A stretch of DNA of 46,532 nt. Source: Chlorobiaceae bacterium. GTDB taxonomy: Bacteria; Bacteroidota; Chlorobiia; Chlorobiales; Chlorobiaceae. Under the pieces are notes generated by a model. It was not told where the DNA came from and did no database searches. It worked only from the letters and a program-made list of their open reading frames with translations. Of the stretch, positions 8,141-17,562 are shown piece by piece; positions within the stretch are counted from its first letter, which is position 1; every line of letters begins with the position of its first letter. Position numbers and translations under genes: made by a program. The stretch spans positions 1-46,532 of the forward strand of contig JABDHK010000055.1 of NCBI GenBank assembly GCA_012972835.1, given 5' to 3'.

Positions 8141-10044
8141 CCGAACGCGAAGAGGCGACCATGAAGCCGTTCACAGCAAATGATCCCGAAGCCCAATCAG
8201 CCGATATTCTGGCGGGCAATATTGAACAGTTGAAAACACTTTTCCCTGAAGCATTCAGTGAAGGGAAAATTGATTTTGAGGTGCTCCGCCAACTGCTCGG
8301 TGGCACAGTGGAAGAGCGGGAGGAGAAGTACGGCCTTAACTGGCACGGCAAACGTAAAGCCCGGCAACTTGCCCTTACCCCATCCACCGGCACCCTGCGC
8401 CCCTGCCAGGAGGAGAGTGTGGAGTGGGACACTACAAAGAATCTGATGATTGAGGGCGATAACCTTGAAGTGCTTAAGCTTTTGCAGAAGAGCTACTCGG
8501 GCAAGGTGAAGCTCATATACATTGATCCACCATACAACACCGGCAAGGATTTTGTCTACCCCGATAACTTCCAGGACAACATCAAAAATTATCTCGAACT
8601 CACTGGCCAGATTGAGGGTGGCCGGAAAATCAGCAGTAACACTGAAGCCAGCGGGCGCTTTCATACTGACTGGCTGAATATGATGTATCCAAGGTTGAAG
8701 CTTGCGAGGAACTTGCTACGGGAAGATGGTGTGATTTTTATCAGCATTGATGATGGTGAGCTGAGTAATCTACTGAAAGCGTGCGATGAGATTTTTGGAG
8801 AGGAAAATTTTTTGGCAGACATTTCATGGGAAAAACGATTTACAAGAAGTAATAACTCTAAAACGTTTGCATCACTTGTTGAACATATCCTTTGTTATCG
8901 AAAAAGCGAGTTATTAGCAGAAATAAAAGAGCCAAGGAATGAAAAGTCTGATTCAATTTACACAAATCCCGATAACGACTCTCGTGGAGTATGGACAAGT
9001 GTGTCTTATGTAAATCCTGCAACAAAAGAGCAAAGACCTAACCTTTACTATGGTATAGAAAATCCTTACTCTGGGGTAGTTGTTTGGCACCCTACAAATG
9101 CTTGGAAATACGAAAAATCTACATATGCGGTTCATAAAGCAGAGAATAAGCTCTATTGGGGAAAAAATGGTGAAAATACTTATCCACGTTTAAAGAAGTT
9201 TCTCTCTGAAATGGATGGCGGTATGGTGCCAGTAAATTTTTGGTCATATGATGATACTGGTTCTACTGATGAAGGGAGTAAAGCCTTAGAGAGTTTAATG
9301 GATGGTAAAGTATTTGACTTCCCAAAGCCACATGGGTTGATTCAAAGAATGGCTAAAATAGTTGCTACGCAATCTAAAGACCTCATTCTTGATTTTTTTG
9401 CTGGTTCAGGGACTACTGGTCATGCAGTGCTTGACTTGAACAAGCAGGACAATGGTACCCGGAAATTTATTCTCGTTCAGCTCCCTGAACCCTGTTCCCC
9501 TGACAGCGAAGCGTTCAGGGCTGGCTATAAAACCATCGCGGATCTTACCAAAGAGCGCCTCCGCCGTTCAGCACAAAAAATCAAAGATGAAAATCCACTC
9601 TTCCCCGGCGACCTTGGCTTCCGCGTCTTCAAGCTTGATTCAAGCAACATCAATACCTGGGAACCGGATCGCAACGATATCGAAACAACACTTTTCAACT
9701 CCATTGAACACCTGAAGGCTGACCGCAGTGAAGCGGACATTCTCTATGAGTTGCTCCTCAAACTTGGCCTTGACCTCTGTGTCCCTATCGAGAAACGGAC
9801 ATTTGCAGGCAAAGAGGTTCACTCCGTCGGCGGTGGTGTGTTGCTTGTCTGCCTTACTACTCATATCACCCGTGATGAGGTTGAGCCTCTCGCCCAAGGC
9901 ATTGTTGCATGGCATAAAGAGCTTGCACCTGCTGGTGATACAACCTCTGTTTTCCGCGACAGTGCCTTTGCTGATGACGTTGCAAAAACCAACCTTGCGG
10001 CGATTCTTCAGCAGCACGGGCTTGAAATCATAAGGAGCTTGTAG
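8137..10044 (+). CDS. Type III restriction-modification DNA adenine methyltransferase (Mod)
   Basis: A 635-residue beta-class methyltransferase. Motif IV 'IYIDPPYNTGKD' (DPPY at 130-133) precedes the AdoMet motif I 'LDFFAGSGTTGHAV' (about 419-432), the order expected for N6-adenine type III Mod proteins. The target recognition region lies between them (about 220-410). That section is strikingly AT-rich: the line 8881-8940 has 20 G+C in 60 bases, while 8341-8400 has 39 in 60. This suggests the recognition domain was exchanged by recombination. ATG 8137 overlaps the previous stop; a second in-frame ATG at 8161 is possible. Mod also gives the Res subunit its DNA specificity. Confidence 0.93.
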   Translation: MTEREEATMKPFTANDPEAQSADILAGNIEQLKTLFPEAFSEGKIDFEVLRQLLGGTVEEREEKYGLNWHGKRKARQLALTPSTGTLRPCQEESVEWDTTKNLMIEGDNLEVLKLLQKSYSGKVKLIYIDPPYNTGKDFVYPDNFQDNIKNYLELTGQIEGGRKISSNTEASGRFHTDWLNMMYPRLKLARNLLREDGVIFISIDDGELSNLLKACDEIFGEENFLADISWEKRFTRSNNSKTFASLVEHILCYRKSELLAEIKEPRNEKSDSIYTNPDNDSRGVWTSVSYVNPATKEQRPNLYYGIENPYSGVVVWHPTNAWKYEKSTYAVHKAENKLYWGKNGENTYPRLKKFLSEMDGGMVPVNFWSYDDTGSTDEGSKALESLMDGKVFDFPKPHGLIQRMAKIVATQSKDLILDFFAGSGTTGHAVLDLNKQDNGTRKFILVQLPEPCSPDSEAFRAGYKTIADLTKERLRRSAQKIKDENPLFPGDLGFRVFKLDSSNINTWEPDRNDIETTLFNSIEHLKADRSEADILYELLLKLGLDLCVPIEKRTFAGKEVHSVGGGVLLVCLTTHITRDEVEPLAQGIVAWHKELAPAGDTTSVFRDSAFADDVAKTNLAAILQQHGLEIIRSL

Positions 10045-10046
10045 AA

Positions 10047-11096
10047 ATGGTAAATCTGATGCCTACAACCCCGCCATTAACAGGCTTGCTGAATGCCTTG
10101 CGGGAACTGATTCAGCAAGGCCGTCAGCATGCCCTGCGTGCCGTGGACAGGGTGCAGGTGCAAACCTGCTGGGAGATTGGCCGCCATATTGTGGAGTTTG
10201 AGCAGGGTGGCGAGGCACGCGCAGCCTATGGCAAAAAGCTCTTGCCTCGACTGGCGGAATCGTTGACCCGTGAGTTTGGCAAGGGGTTTGATGCCTCCAA
10301 CCTGCGTTATATGCGACTGTTTTATAAGGCTTTTCCAATGTGTGACGCGTTGCGTCACGAATTGAGCTGGACGCATTATCGGACACTGTTGCGAGTCAGC
10401 AACGCAGAAGCCCGAATATGGTACATGAATGAGTCCGCTTTGCAAAACTGGAATGTTCGCGCACTCGATCGGCAGATTGGCACGCTCTATTTCGAACGTT
10501 TGGTGCTCAGCGGCGACAAGGCCAGCGTAGAGGCTGAGGCTGAGGCCAATATTGCGGCTTTGCCTCTTAGCCCCCGGGAGTTCGTGCGTGATCCGGTGAT
10601 GCTGGAGTTCCTTGGCCTGCCCGGCACAGGCAAGCTGCTGGAGTCAAAGCTGGAACAGGCACTGATGGACAAGCTGCAAGCTTTTTTGCTGGAACTGGGT
10701 AAAGGTTTTGCTTTTGTTGCCCGACAGCAGCGCATCAGTACCGAGTCACAGGACTTTTATATTGATCTTGTTTTTTACAACTATCTGCTCAAGTGCTTTG
10801 TGCTGATTGATTTGAAGACCGGCAAACTTGTGCATCAGGACATAGGGCAGATGGACATGTATGTGCGAATGTATGACGACCTCAAACGTGGCGAAGGCGA
10901 CAACCCGACCGTCGGAATTTTGCTGTGTGAACATAAAGATCAATCCGTTGTTCGCTACTCCGTGCTGCATGAGAGTGAACAACTGTTTGCTACCCGGTAC
11001 CGTCTGGTGCTGCCCACGGAGGAAGAGCTTCGTCTGGAGATTGAGCGTGAACGGGATGCAATTGAAGCCGCACGTGCACTGGAGGATCAGGAATGA
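10047..11096 (+). CDS. YhcG-type PD-(D/E)XK nuclease (DUF1016)
   Basis: A 349-residue protein with the N-terminal helical DUF1016 domain ('QTCWEIGRHIVEFEQGG', 'SWTHYRTLLRVSN') and a C-terminal PD-(D/E)XK nuclease domain. The catalytic signature is D240 in 'QDFYIDLVFYN' and D255-x-K257 in 'FVLIDLKTGK'. ATG 10047 lies two bases after the mod stop and has AAGGAG eleven bases ahead. The gene sits between mod and res, where it is not a standard type III subunit. Members of this family are common in restriction and mobile loci, but their target is not established. Here it may be an accessory nuclease. Confidence 0.85.
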   Translation: MVNLMPTTPPLTGLLNALRELIQQGRQHALRAVDRVQVQTCWEIGRHIVEFEQGGEARAAYGKKLLPRLAESLTREFGKGFDASNLRYMRLFYKAFPMCDALRHELSWTHYRTLLRVSNAEARIWYMNESALQNWNVRALDRQIGTLYFERLVLSGDKASVEAEAEANIAALPLSPREFVRDPVMLEFLGLPGTGKLLESKLEQALMDKLQAFLLELGKGFAFVARQQRISTESQDFYIDLVFYNYLLKCFVLIDLKTGKLVHQDIGQMDMYVRMYDDLKRGEGDNPTVGILLCEHKDQSVVRYSVLHESEQLFATRYRLVLPTEEELRLEIERERDAIEAARALEDQE

Positions 11097-14065
11097 AACT
11101 GCATTTTGAACCTAACCTCGACTATCAACTTCAGGCGGTTGAAGCGGTTTGCGACCTCTTTCGCGGGCAGGAAATCTGCCGCACGGAGTTTACCGTTACT
11201 ATGCCGACGACGAAAGATATGCAGTTTCCCGGCATGGAGAGTGATCTTGGCATTGGCAACCGGCTGACGCTGCTTGATGATGACCTGCTCAGGAGCCTGC
11301 ATGATATTCAGCTCCGCAATGGCCTGCCGCCTTCCGGCACCCTTGCTTCCGGCGACTTCACGGTAGAGATGGAAACCGGGACTGGTAAAACCTATGTCTA
11401 TCTGCGTACCATTTTTGAGCTCAACAAGCGGTACGGCTTTACCAAATTTGTCATTGTTGTCCCTTCAGTGGCAATCAAGGAGGGTGTTTACAAAACACTT
11501 CAGATTACTGAAGAGCATTTTAAGGGGTTGTATGCCGGAGTTCCTTTTGAATACTTCCTCTACGACTCCTCGAAGCTGGGGCAGGTGCGTAATTTTGCTA
11601 CCAGCTCGCAAATCCAGATTATGGTGATGACGGTTGGTGCCATCAACAAAAAGGATGTCAACAATATTTACGGGAAGGGTGCCAATGAGCCTACTGGCGG
11701 GGAAAAGCCGATTGATCTTGTCAAGGCGGTGAGGCCCATCCTAATTATCGATGAACCGCAAAGTGTGGATGGCGGTCTCTCCGGTGCTGGAAAAACAGCG
11801 CTCGATGCCATGAACCCGCTCTGTACCTTGCGTTACTCCGCTACGCATGTGGACAAGCACCAGATGGTTTATCGTCTTGATGCGGTTGATGCGCACGACA
11901 AGGGGCTGGTGAAGCAGATCGAAGTTGCTGCTGCGACAGTGGAAGATGCCTACAATAAGCCATATCTTCGTCTCTTGAAGGTCGAGAACAAGCGTGGCAG
12001 GATTTCCGCACTCGTTGAACTCGATAAGCTGACTGCCAGCGGTATCAAGCGAAAAGAGCAGGTTGTGGTTGATGGCGATAATCTTGAAATGGTTACCAGC
12101 CGGGCGATCTATGCAGATTGCTCTATCGGTGAAATCCGTGTTGAAAAGGGCAAGGAGTTTATGGAGTTGCGCTTCCCCGGTGGTGAGGAGTTCCTGAAGC
12201 TTCGAGAAGCTTATGGAGACGTTGATGCTCTTGCCGTGCAGCGCCAGATGATCCGCCGCACCATCAAGGAGCATCTCGACAAGGAGCTGCGTCTGCGCCC
12301 GCAGGGTATAAAAGTGCTTTCGCTGTTCTTTATTGATGAGGTTGCCAAATATCGCTCTTACGATGCTGAAGGTAACTCAGTGAAGGGTGATTATGCCTGC
12401 ATTTTCGAGGAAGAGTACGCCCGGGCGGCAAAGTTACCTGATTACCTCACACTGTTCAGTGAAGTTGACCTGACTCATGCCGCCGAAGAGGTCCATAACG
12501 GCTATTTCTCTATAGACAAAAAAGGTGGCTGGACCAATACCGAGGAGAACAATCAGGGCAATCGTGAAAGTGCTGAACGGGCCTACAACCTGATCATGAA
12601 GGAGAAAGAGAAGCTGCTCTCTCTTGAAACTCCCCTTAAATTTATCTTTTCTCACTCGGCACTCAAGGAGGGGTGGGACAACCCCAATGTCTTCCAGATT
12701 TGTGCGTTGCGTGAAATGGGCTCAGAGCGTGAACGCCGACAGACGATAGGGCGTGGTCTGCGGTTGTGCGTCAATCAGCAAGGCTTGCGACTGCGTGGTT
12801 TTGAAGTCAATACGCTGACGGTTATTGCAACCGAGAGTTATGAACAGTTTGCCGAGAATCTTCAGAGAGAGATTGAGGCTGAAACCGGGATTCGATTCGG
12901 GATTGTCGAAGAACACCAGTTTGCGGCGATTTCCGTTACTACTGACGAAGGAATCTCCATTCCTCTTGGATTCGAGCAGTCGAAGGTGTTGTGGGAGCAT
13001 CTGAAAGAGCAAAACTATATCGACAGCAAGGGCAAGGTACAGGATTCGCTGAAGCGGGTGCTCAAGGAGGGGACTCTTCTTGTGCCGGAGCAATTCAAGC
13101 CACAGCTTGATCAGATTACCGCAGTGCTGAAAAAGCTTGCCGGTCGTTTGGAGATCAAGAATGCGGATGAGCGGAGACAGGTACTCACCCGGCAGGCAGT
13201 GTTGCACAGTCCGGAGTTCAAAGAGCTTTGGGAGCGTATCAAGCATAAAACGACCTACCGGGTGGAGTTCGACAATGAAAAGCTGGTGGAGAGCTGCATC
13301 AAGGCATTACAAAATGCTCCGTCCATTTTGAAGACACGCATGCAGTGGCACAAGGCGGATATTGTGATTGGTAAATCGGGCGTTGAAGCTACTGAACGGG
13401 TTGGCGCCGCAACGGTTGTACTTGATGAAAGTGATATCGAGTTGCCTGACCTGCTTACGGATCTGCAGGATCGCACCCGGCTCACTCGTCGTACGATTCA
13501 TCGTATTTTGATAGGAAGTGAGCGGCTTGACGATTTTAAGCGCAATCCGCAGCAATTCATTGAGTTGGCCTCCGAAGCCATCAAGCGTTGCAAGCGTCTT
13601 GCTGTGGTGGATGGCATCAAGTATCACCGGCTTGGCGACGAACATTTTTACGCCCAGGAGCTTTTTGAGCAACAGGAACTTACCGGTTACCTCAAGAACC
13701 TTATCCCTGTTCAGAAATCAGTCTATGAGCAGGTGGTCTATGACTCCGATCCCGAAGCAACTTTTGCTGATCAGTTGGAGAAGAATCTGGCCATCAAGGT
13801 CTATGCAAAGCTGCCGGGATGGTTCAGGATTCCTACGCCGCTTGATACCTACAACCCCGACTGGGCGGTACTTGTTGAAAAGGATGGCGAAGAGCGAATC
13901 TATTTTGTTGTCGAGACCAAGAGCGGCCTATTTACCGATGATCTCCGGGACAAAGAGAGCGCAAAAATAGAATGCGGCAAGGCCCATTTCAAGGCGCTCA
14001 GTGTTGGCGAGACGCCTGCAAGGTATGTTGTGGCCCGCTCTCTGGATGACGTTTTAAATGAATAA
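11093..14065 (+). CDS. Type III restriction endonuclease subunit Res
   Basis: A 990-residue ATP-dependent restriction subunit of normal length. It has Walker A 'METGTGKTYVYL' (about 93-101), the Walker B-like 'LIIDEPQSVDGG' (D220-E-P-Q) typical of Res, motif VI 'TIGRGLRLCV', and a C-terminal nuclease domain with 'YNPDWAVLVEKDG' (D923) and 'YFVVETKSGLF' (E941-x-K943). It overlaps the YhcG gene by four bases. With Mod it should cut between two head-to-head unmethylated sites after ATP-driven sliding. All motifs are intact. Confidence 0.95.
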   Translation: MKLHFEPNLDYQLQAVEAVCDLFRGQEICRTEFTVTMPTTKDMQFPGMESDLGIGNRLTLLDDDLLRSLHDIQLRNGLPPSGTLASGDFTVEMETGTGKTYVYLRTIFELNKRYGFTKFVIVVPSVAIKEGVYKTLQITEEHFKGLYAGVPFEYFLYDSSKLGQVRNFATSSQIQIMVMTVGAINKKDVNNIYGKGANEPTGGEKPIDLVKAVRPILIIDEPQSVDGGLSGAGKTALDAMNPLCTLRYSATHVDKHQMVYRLDAVDAHDKGLVKQIEVAAATVEDAYNKPYLRLLKVENKRGRISALVELDKLTASGIKRKEQVVVDGDNLEMVTSRAIYADCSIGEIRVEKGKEFMELRFPGGEEFLKLREAYGDVDALAVQRQMIRRTIKEHLDKELRLRPQGIKVLSLFFIDEVAKYRSYDAEGNSVKGDYACIFEEEYARAAKLPDYLTLFSEVDLTHAAEEVHNGYFSIDKKGGWTNTEENNQGNRESAERAYNLIMKEKEKLLSLETPLKFIFSHSALKEGWDNPNVFQICALREMGSERERRQTIGRGLRLCVNQQGLRLRGFEVNTLTVIATESYEQFAENLQREIEAETGIRFGIVEEHQFAAISVTTDEGISIPLGFEQSKVLWEHLKEQNYIDSKGKVQDSLKRVLKEGTLLVPEQFKPQLDQITAVLKKLAGRLEIKNADERRQVLTRQAVLHSPEFKELWERIKHKTTYRVEFDNEKLVESCIKALQNAPSILKTRMQWHKADIVIGKSGVEATERVGAATVVLDESDIELPDLLTDLQDRTRLTRRTIHRILIGSERLDDFKRNPQQFIELASEAIKRCKRLAVVDGIKYHRLGDEHFYAQELFEQQELTGYLKNLIPVQKSVYEQVVYDSDPEATFADQLEKNLAIKVYAKLPGWFRIPTPLDTYNPDWAVLVEKDGEERIYFVVETKSGLFTDDLRDKESAKIECGKAHFKALSVGETPARYVVARSLDDVLNE

Positions 14066-14113
14066 AAAAATGGGATTTATCAGCAAAGTATCGCTTGTTT
14101 TAGGAGGTAATTA

Positions 14114-15475
14114 ATGACTCGAATTCTATTGGTGCGAGCAGGGCATGGGAATGAGCTGCTCGACGAATTTATTCGCCTTGGGGTTGTTGCTGTTGGCTGG
14201 GGCAAATTGGGTGATCTTTCATTTACCTCAGCAGATACTATAAAAACTATGCTTTGTGAGCAGTACCCAGAAAATGTGAAAGTCAGTGGAGAACCATACA
14301 AGCACCTTGCTGAGATTATTCATTTTGCTGTCGAGGCCAAGAGAGGTGATCTGGTCGCGACAGTTGATGGTAAGCATAATACTCTTATTGTTGGTGCGAT
14401 TGGTCCGTATAAGTATAATCCGGTTAATCCGTTACGTTCTGGTGAAGAGCTTTATCGGCATGTCCGACTGGTGACTTGGGAATTTTCCGTTGACAGGGAG
14501 ATAGATGGTCCACACTCATTCCCTGAGACCAAGCAACTTGGGAAAAGCACTTACTGGCTGAGTGAGCAGACCACAGAGTCAATTATGGGTGCCAACCGGA
14601 AATCGCTTGCAGCTTATTCCTCGCTGATAAGTAGCAATGTTATACCTGCTCTTCAAAACATGTCAGCGACACCTGTGAATAAGGATAGTGAGACTCTTCC
14701 GAATAGCGAACATTTCGAGCGAGCTGAACAGGCGAATCCTATTCCTCGTAAGCTGAAATCGATTGATTTAAATCAGATTAAAGCCGCTTTCGATTTCGCA
14801 GAGAAAGTCTATGATGGTGTCTCATCTATTGAGCATGCGGCAGTGCGCTTGCGCGACGATCATGGACTCAATGAGAATTCTGCTAGGAATTTCCTGCTCC
14901 AGTACCGATGTATGCTGAACGGTGAGGTTTACAAACGAACTCAGAGCCCGCTTGCTCTTTCTTATTTCTTACCTAAAATTCATGAAACACGAGGCCGAGA
15001 AGCCGCTGAGAATGCTATAGCAGCAACTTGGATGCACATCGCATACTACGAGCAGTTGCGGAAGACTCTGCTCCTGAAGCTTCGCAAAGTTTTGACAACT
15101 TTTGAGAACGGACTTTCTGGCCATATGTCCCAGCAAGTGGAAGAGGCCAAATTTTCCGCTGCGGTTGGCGAATCACTGAGGAAGTTACAATCTGCTCGAC
15201 AAGCCCGATTATCAAAAGCATCAAAGAAGGCAAATGTCATTCAGGTTACAACCAAGCTCTACCAGCGGAATCCAGACGTTGTTGCTGAGGTGCTTTTTCG
15301 TGCCAATGGTTTCTGCGAGATATGCCATCAGTCTGCACCGTTCAATCGCCGTTGTGATGGTTCGCCATACATTGAAGTTCACCACAAGATTCAGTTAGCC
15401 CACGGCGGTGACGACACAGTTGAGAATGCAATTGCAGCATGTCCAAACTGCCACCGAAAAGCTCATTTTGGCTAA
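14114..15475 (+). CDS. EVE/PUA-like domain HNH endonuclease (type IV-like)
   Basis: A 453-residue three-part protein. Residues 1-155 ('ILLVRAGHGNELLDEF', 'VVAVGWGKLGDLS', 'HVRLVTWEF') match the EVE/PUA-like sensor domains found in front of modification-dependent nucleases. Residues ~190-350 are a helical middle domain. The C-terminus is an HNH nuclease with zinc cysteines 'CEIC' and 'CPNC', catalytic 'YIEVHHKIQLAHGG' (H423-H424) and Asn438. A strong Shine-Dalgarno (AGGAGG) precedes ATG 14114, and the gap to res is only 48 bases, so it is probably the last gene of the same operon. It likely cuts DNA carrying modified bases. Which modification is unknown. Confidence 0.8.
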   Translation: MTRILLVRAGHGNELLDEFIRLGVVAVGWGKLGDLSFTSADTIKTMLCEQYPENVKVSGEPYKHLAEIIHFAVEAKRGDLVATVDGKHNTLIVGAIGPYKYNPVNPLRSGEELYRHVRLVTWEFSVDREIDGPHSFPETKQLGKSTYWLSEQTTESIMGANRKSLAAYSSLISSNVIPALQNMSATPVNKDSETLPNSEHFERAEQANPIPRKLKSIDLNQIKAAFDFAEKVYDGVSSIEHAAVRLRDDHGLNENSARNFLLQYRCMLNGEVYKRTQSPLALSYFLPKIHETRGREAAENAIAATWMHIAYYEQLRKTLLLKLRKVLTTFENGLSGHMSQQVEEAKFSAAVGESLRKLQSARQARLSKASKKANVIQVTTKLYQRNPDVVAEVLFRANGFCEICHQSAPFNRRCDGSPYIEVHHKIQLAHGGDDTVENAIAACPNCHRKAHFG

Positions 15476-16464
15476 CTCAGTTAAGCTGATATAAGCATAT
15501 GGCTGAAGTGTTTTTAAATCTGGTAGTGAAGTGATTTTGGCAAATTCCAAATCATGTTATTTATACTAAAAAAGTATTTTTGAGGGCGATAAGCAGAAAA
15601 AAGCAGATCAAGAGCGGCAATTGATATTGGCGGCGTATCGAGGCAGCATGAAGGGCGGCAAAGAAATCAGTTCATGCCGTGGACTTGCTATATTTTCGTG
15701 GACGTGTGAGAAGTCATATCTTCAATCAAAAGGAGATGTGAGAAATGACAGAGAGAGACAACAAGAGTCGCAGGAAGTACAGCAAGCTTCGCAGCGCCCG
15801 CCCTGCCTTCGCTTGCCCTACGCTTCGCTGCGCGCCTTCGGCTTGCTCCCGCCGCCGCTTGCTTGCAAGAGCAGCACTGGCCGGGTACGGCCAATGCTTT
15901 AAGGGGTTGGCACCCCTTGAACCCCCCCCGATCTGTTCAGGCGGTTACCGGGTTGTTCAGTTGAACTCTGCCCGCTCAGTCACGCTTTTTGCCCCACCAC
16001 TCGCCACAGCCTGTACGCTCATGCAAGCAAAAAGCCCGCCTTCGCTACTCCCAACCCCTCCCCGACCACCCGCAAATGCAGGGCCGAGTACAACCTTGCA
16101 CTTGCTCACCTCAACCCGACCCACCAGAACCATAAACAAACCGCTCAACAGCGCCCGCCAATCGCTTTGGGTTGCGGCATTGCTTGGGCGTTGCAATAGC
16201 GCTTTTAAGGCGGCTATTTTTTTGTCCATAAGGTTATACTGTGTAACTGATTTTTTAGGATATTGTTACGAAATATAGTCGGCGCTTTAAACGCAGTTGT
16301 CATATGGAATGCATGAAATCTTGTAAAATACAGCTTGACATCGAAGCCTCTATTGCTTACATTATAAGCAATAATACCTGCCACGCTTCCCACTTGAACA
16401 GCGCACCCGGGCAGGTTTTCGCTTTTTACGGGGTTTTCTCTTTTAATCTCAGAAGCTGAAGCCC
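15476..16464. other. Long gene-free interval, GC-rich and repeat-bearing
   Basis: I see no gene I can support in these 989 bases. Open frames here have arginine, cysteine and proline-rich translations typical of non-coding GC-rich DNA. From about 15780 to 16100 the sequence is very C-rich on the plus strand and shares short motifs with 19.4-20.4 kb: GTCACGCTTTTTGC (15979 and 19766), and CTTGCTTGCAA followed by GAGCAGCA and GGCCGG (15858 and 20199). A terminator-like hairpin lies at 16196-16223. Confidence 0.55.
16196..16223 (+). terminator. Weak terminator-like hairpin
   Basis: ATAGC at 16196 pairs with GCTAT at 16213, with some inner GC pairs, and a run of seven T follows. No plus-strand gene ends nearby, so its use is unclear. 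Confidence 0.35.
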
Positions 16465-17272
16465 ATGTTATACAGCAAACCCGCAGTATCAATCCCCGAC
16501 CAAATAACGAAACTGAAAGCAAGAGGTCTTGCCACAGCCTAATCATCCCTTCATCGTTCCGGTAACCTTTGAGCAAATCATAGAGCTCTATGTATTTGAC
16601 CGTAAATTGAGAAGCCTGGTGTTCGATGCCATGGAAAAAATTGAAATTGCCATCCGAACACAAATTATTTATCAATGGGCAATGCCACATGGCAGCCATT
16701 GGCAGCTAAACGAAGCGCTTTTCAGGGATGTCAATCGTTTTAACAACCAGATTATCTCGCTAAAAACAGAAATCAGTCGTTCCAACGAAACGTTTATTGA
16801 GCATTACAAGAACACCTATACCGAACCTGTTGATCCGCCATCATGGATGAGTCTTGAAGTGAGTAGTTTTGGCTTGTTATCTCAAATGTTCAGGAATCTG
16901 AAAAAAAGCCCCGAAAAAATCGCAGTGGTCAAGCATTTCGGGCTAAACAATATCGAACTGCTCGAAAACTGGATGCTCTGCTTCAGTCATATCCGCAACA
17001 CTTGCGCACATCACGGTCGCCTATGGAACCGCAGGTTGACAGCCCATATCACCTTACCAAAAAAGCCCTCAAACCCATTTATCCAAAACAGAAATATTTG
17101 GCCATACAAGCCCTACGCCGCATTATGCTGCATGCAATACATCTTGCAAACTATAAGCCCCGACACCTCATTTAAAGCGGGCCTTAAAGCACTTATGAAA
17201 TCCTGCCCCCTCAAACAGGAAAAAGAGATGGGTTTCTCGGAAGACTGGCGATCAGACCCGTTTTGGAAATGA
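16465..17272 (+). pseudogene. Abi_2 family abortive infection protein, internal deletion
   Basis: The N-terminus is encoded from ATG 16465 ('MLYSKPAVSIPDQITKL') and stops after about 26 codons in frame 1. The rest continues in frame 2 from about 16529 ('VTFEQIIELYVFDRKLR' onward) to the stop at 17272. Compared with family members, the conserved block around 'SYYRLSGYW' is missing, so roughly 40 residues were deleted with loss of frame. The HEPN RNase-like motif 'RNTCAHHGRLWNR' is intact in the second part. The 247-codon remainder could start at a TTG, but no ribosome binding site is visible. It is related in family, not copy, to the gene at 18355-19305. Confidence 0.8.
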
Positions 17273-17436
17273 CATCCTCCCAATCTTTACCCCGATATCG
17301 TATATTTACCAATCAACGCAGAACCGCAGGGTAGGGAAGCCTCCCTCGGAGCACCCATAAAACAGCCGTCCCATCCCGGTAAAGGAATCGCAGCAACGCT
17401 CCACCGGCCTCTTCGTACTAAACGTCTTGCACAAGC

Positions 17437-17562
17437 ATGATTATCGTATTCGACAACAACGACTTCCTCTACGACCTCTTCCCGCAGGCAAAAGAGCACG
17501 GCCAAAACCGCGATGCCGATAAAGTATTTTCAGATCAAGCAAATTCAACTCAGGACAGATGA
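17437..17562 (+). CDS. Possible 41-residue partner of the PemK-like toxin
   Basis: An open frame beginning 'MIIVFDNNDFLYDLF' ends in a TGA that overlaps the next ATG (ATGA at 17559-17562). Antitoxin-then-toxin overlap of this kind is usual in type II toxin-antitoxin pairs. The protein is acidic and short, shorter than most MazE/PemI antitoxins, and I recognise no DNA-binding motif. No Shine-Dalgarno is visible. It could also be a truncated antitoxin or chance. Confidence 0.4.
   Translation: MIIVFDNNDFLYDLFPQAKEHGQNRDADKVFSDQANSTQDR

Noticed and set aside
4191-15475. The restriction operon as a DISARM system
   Set aside because: Only the SNF2-type helicase resembles a DISARM part; drmA, drmB (DUF1998) and drmC are missing and the methylase and Res are type III.
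15621-16278. Open frames of 93 and 177 codons in the GC-rich interval
   Set aside because: The translations are rich in Arg, Cys and Pro with no family pattern, as expected for stop-poor GC-rich non-coding DNA.
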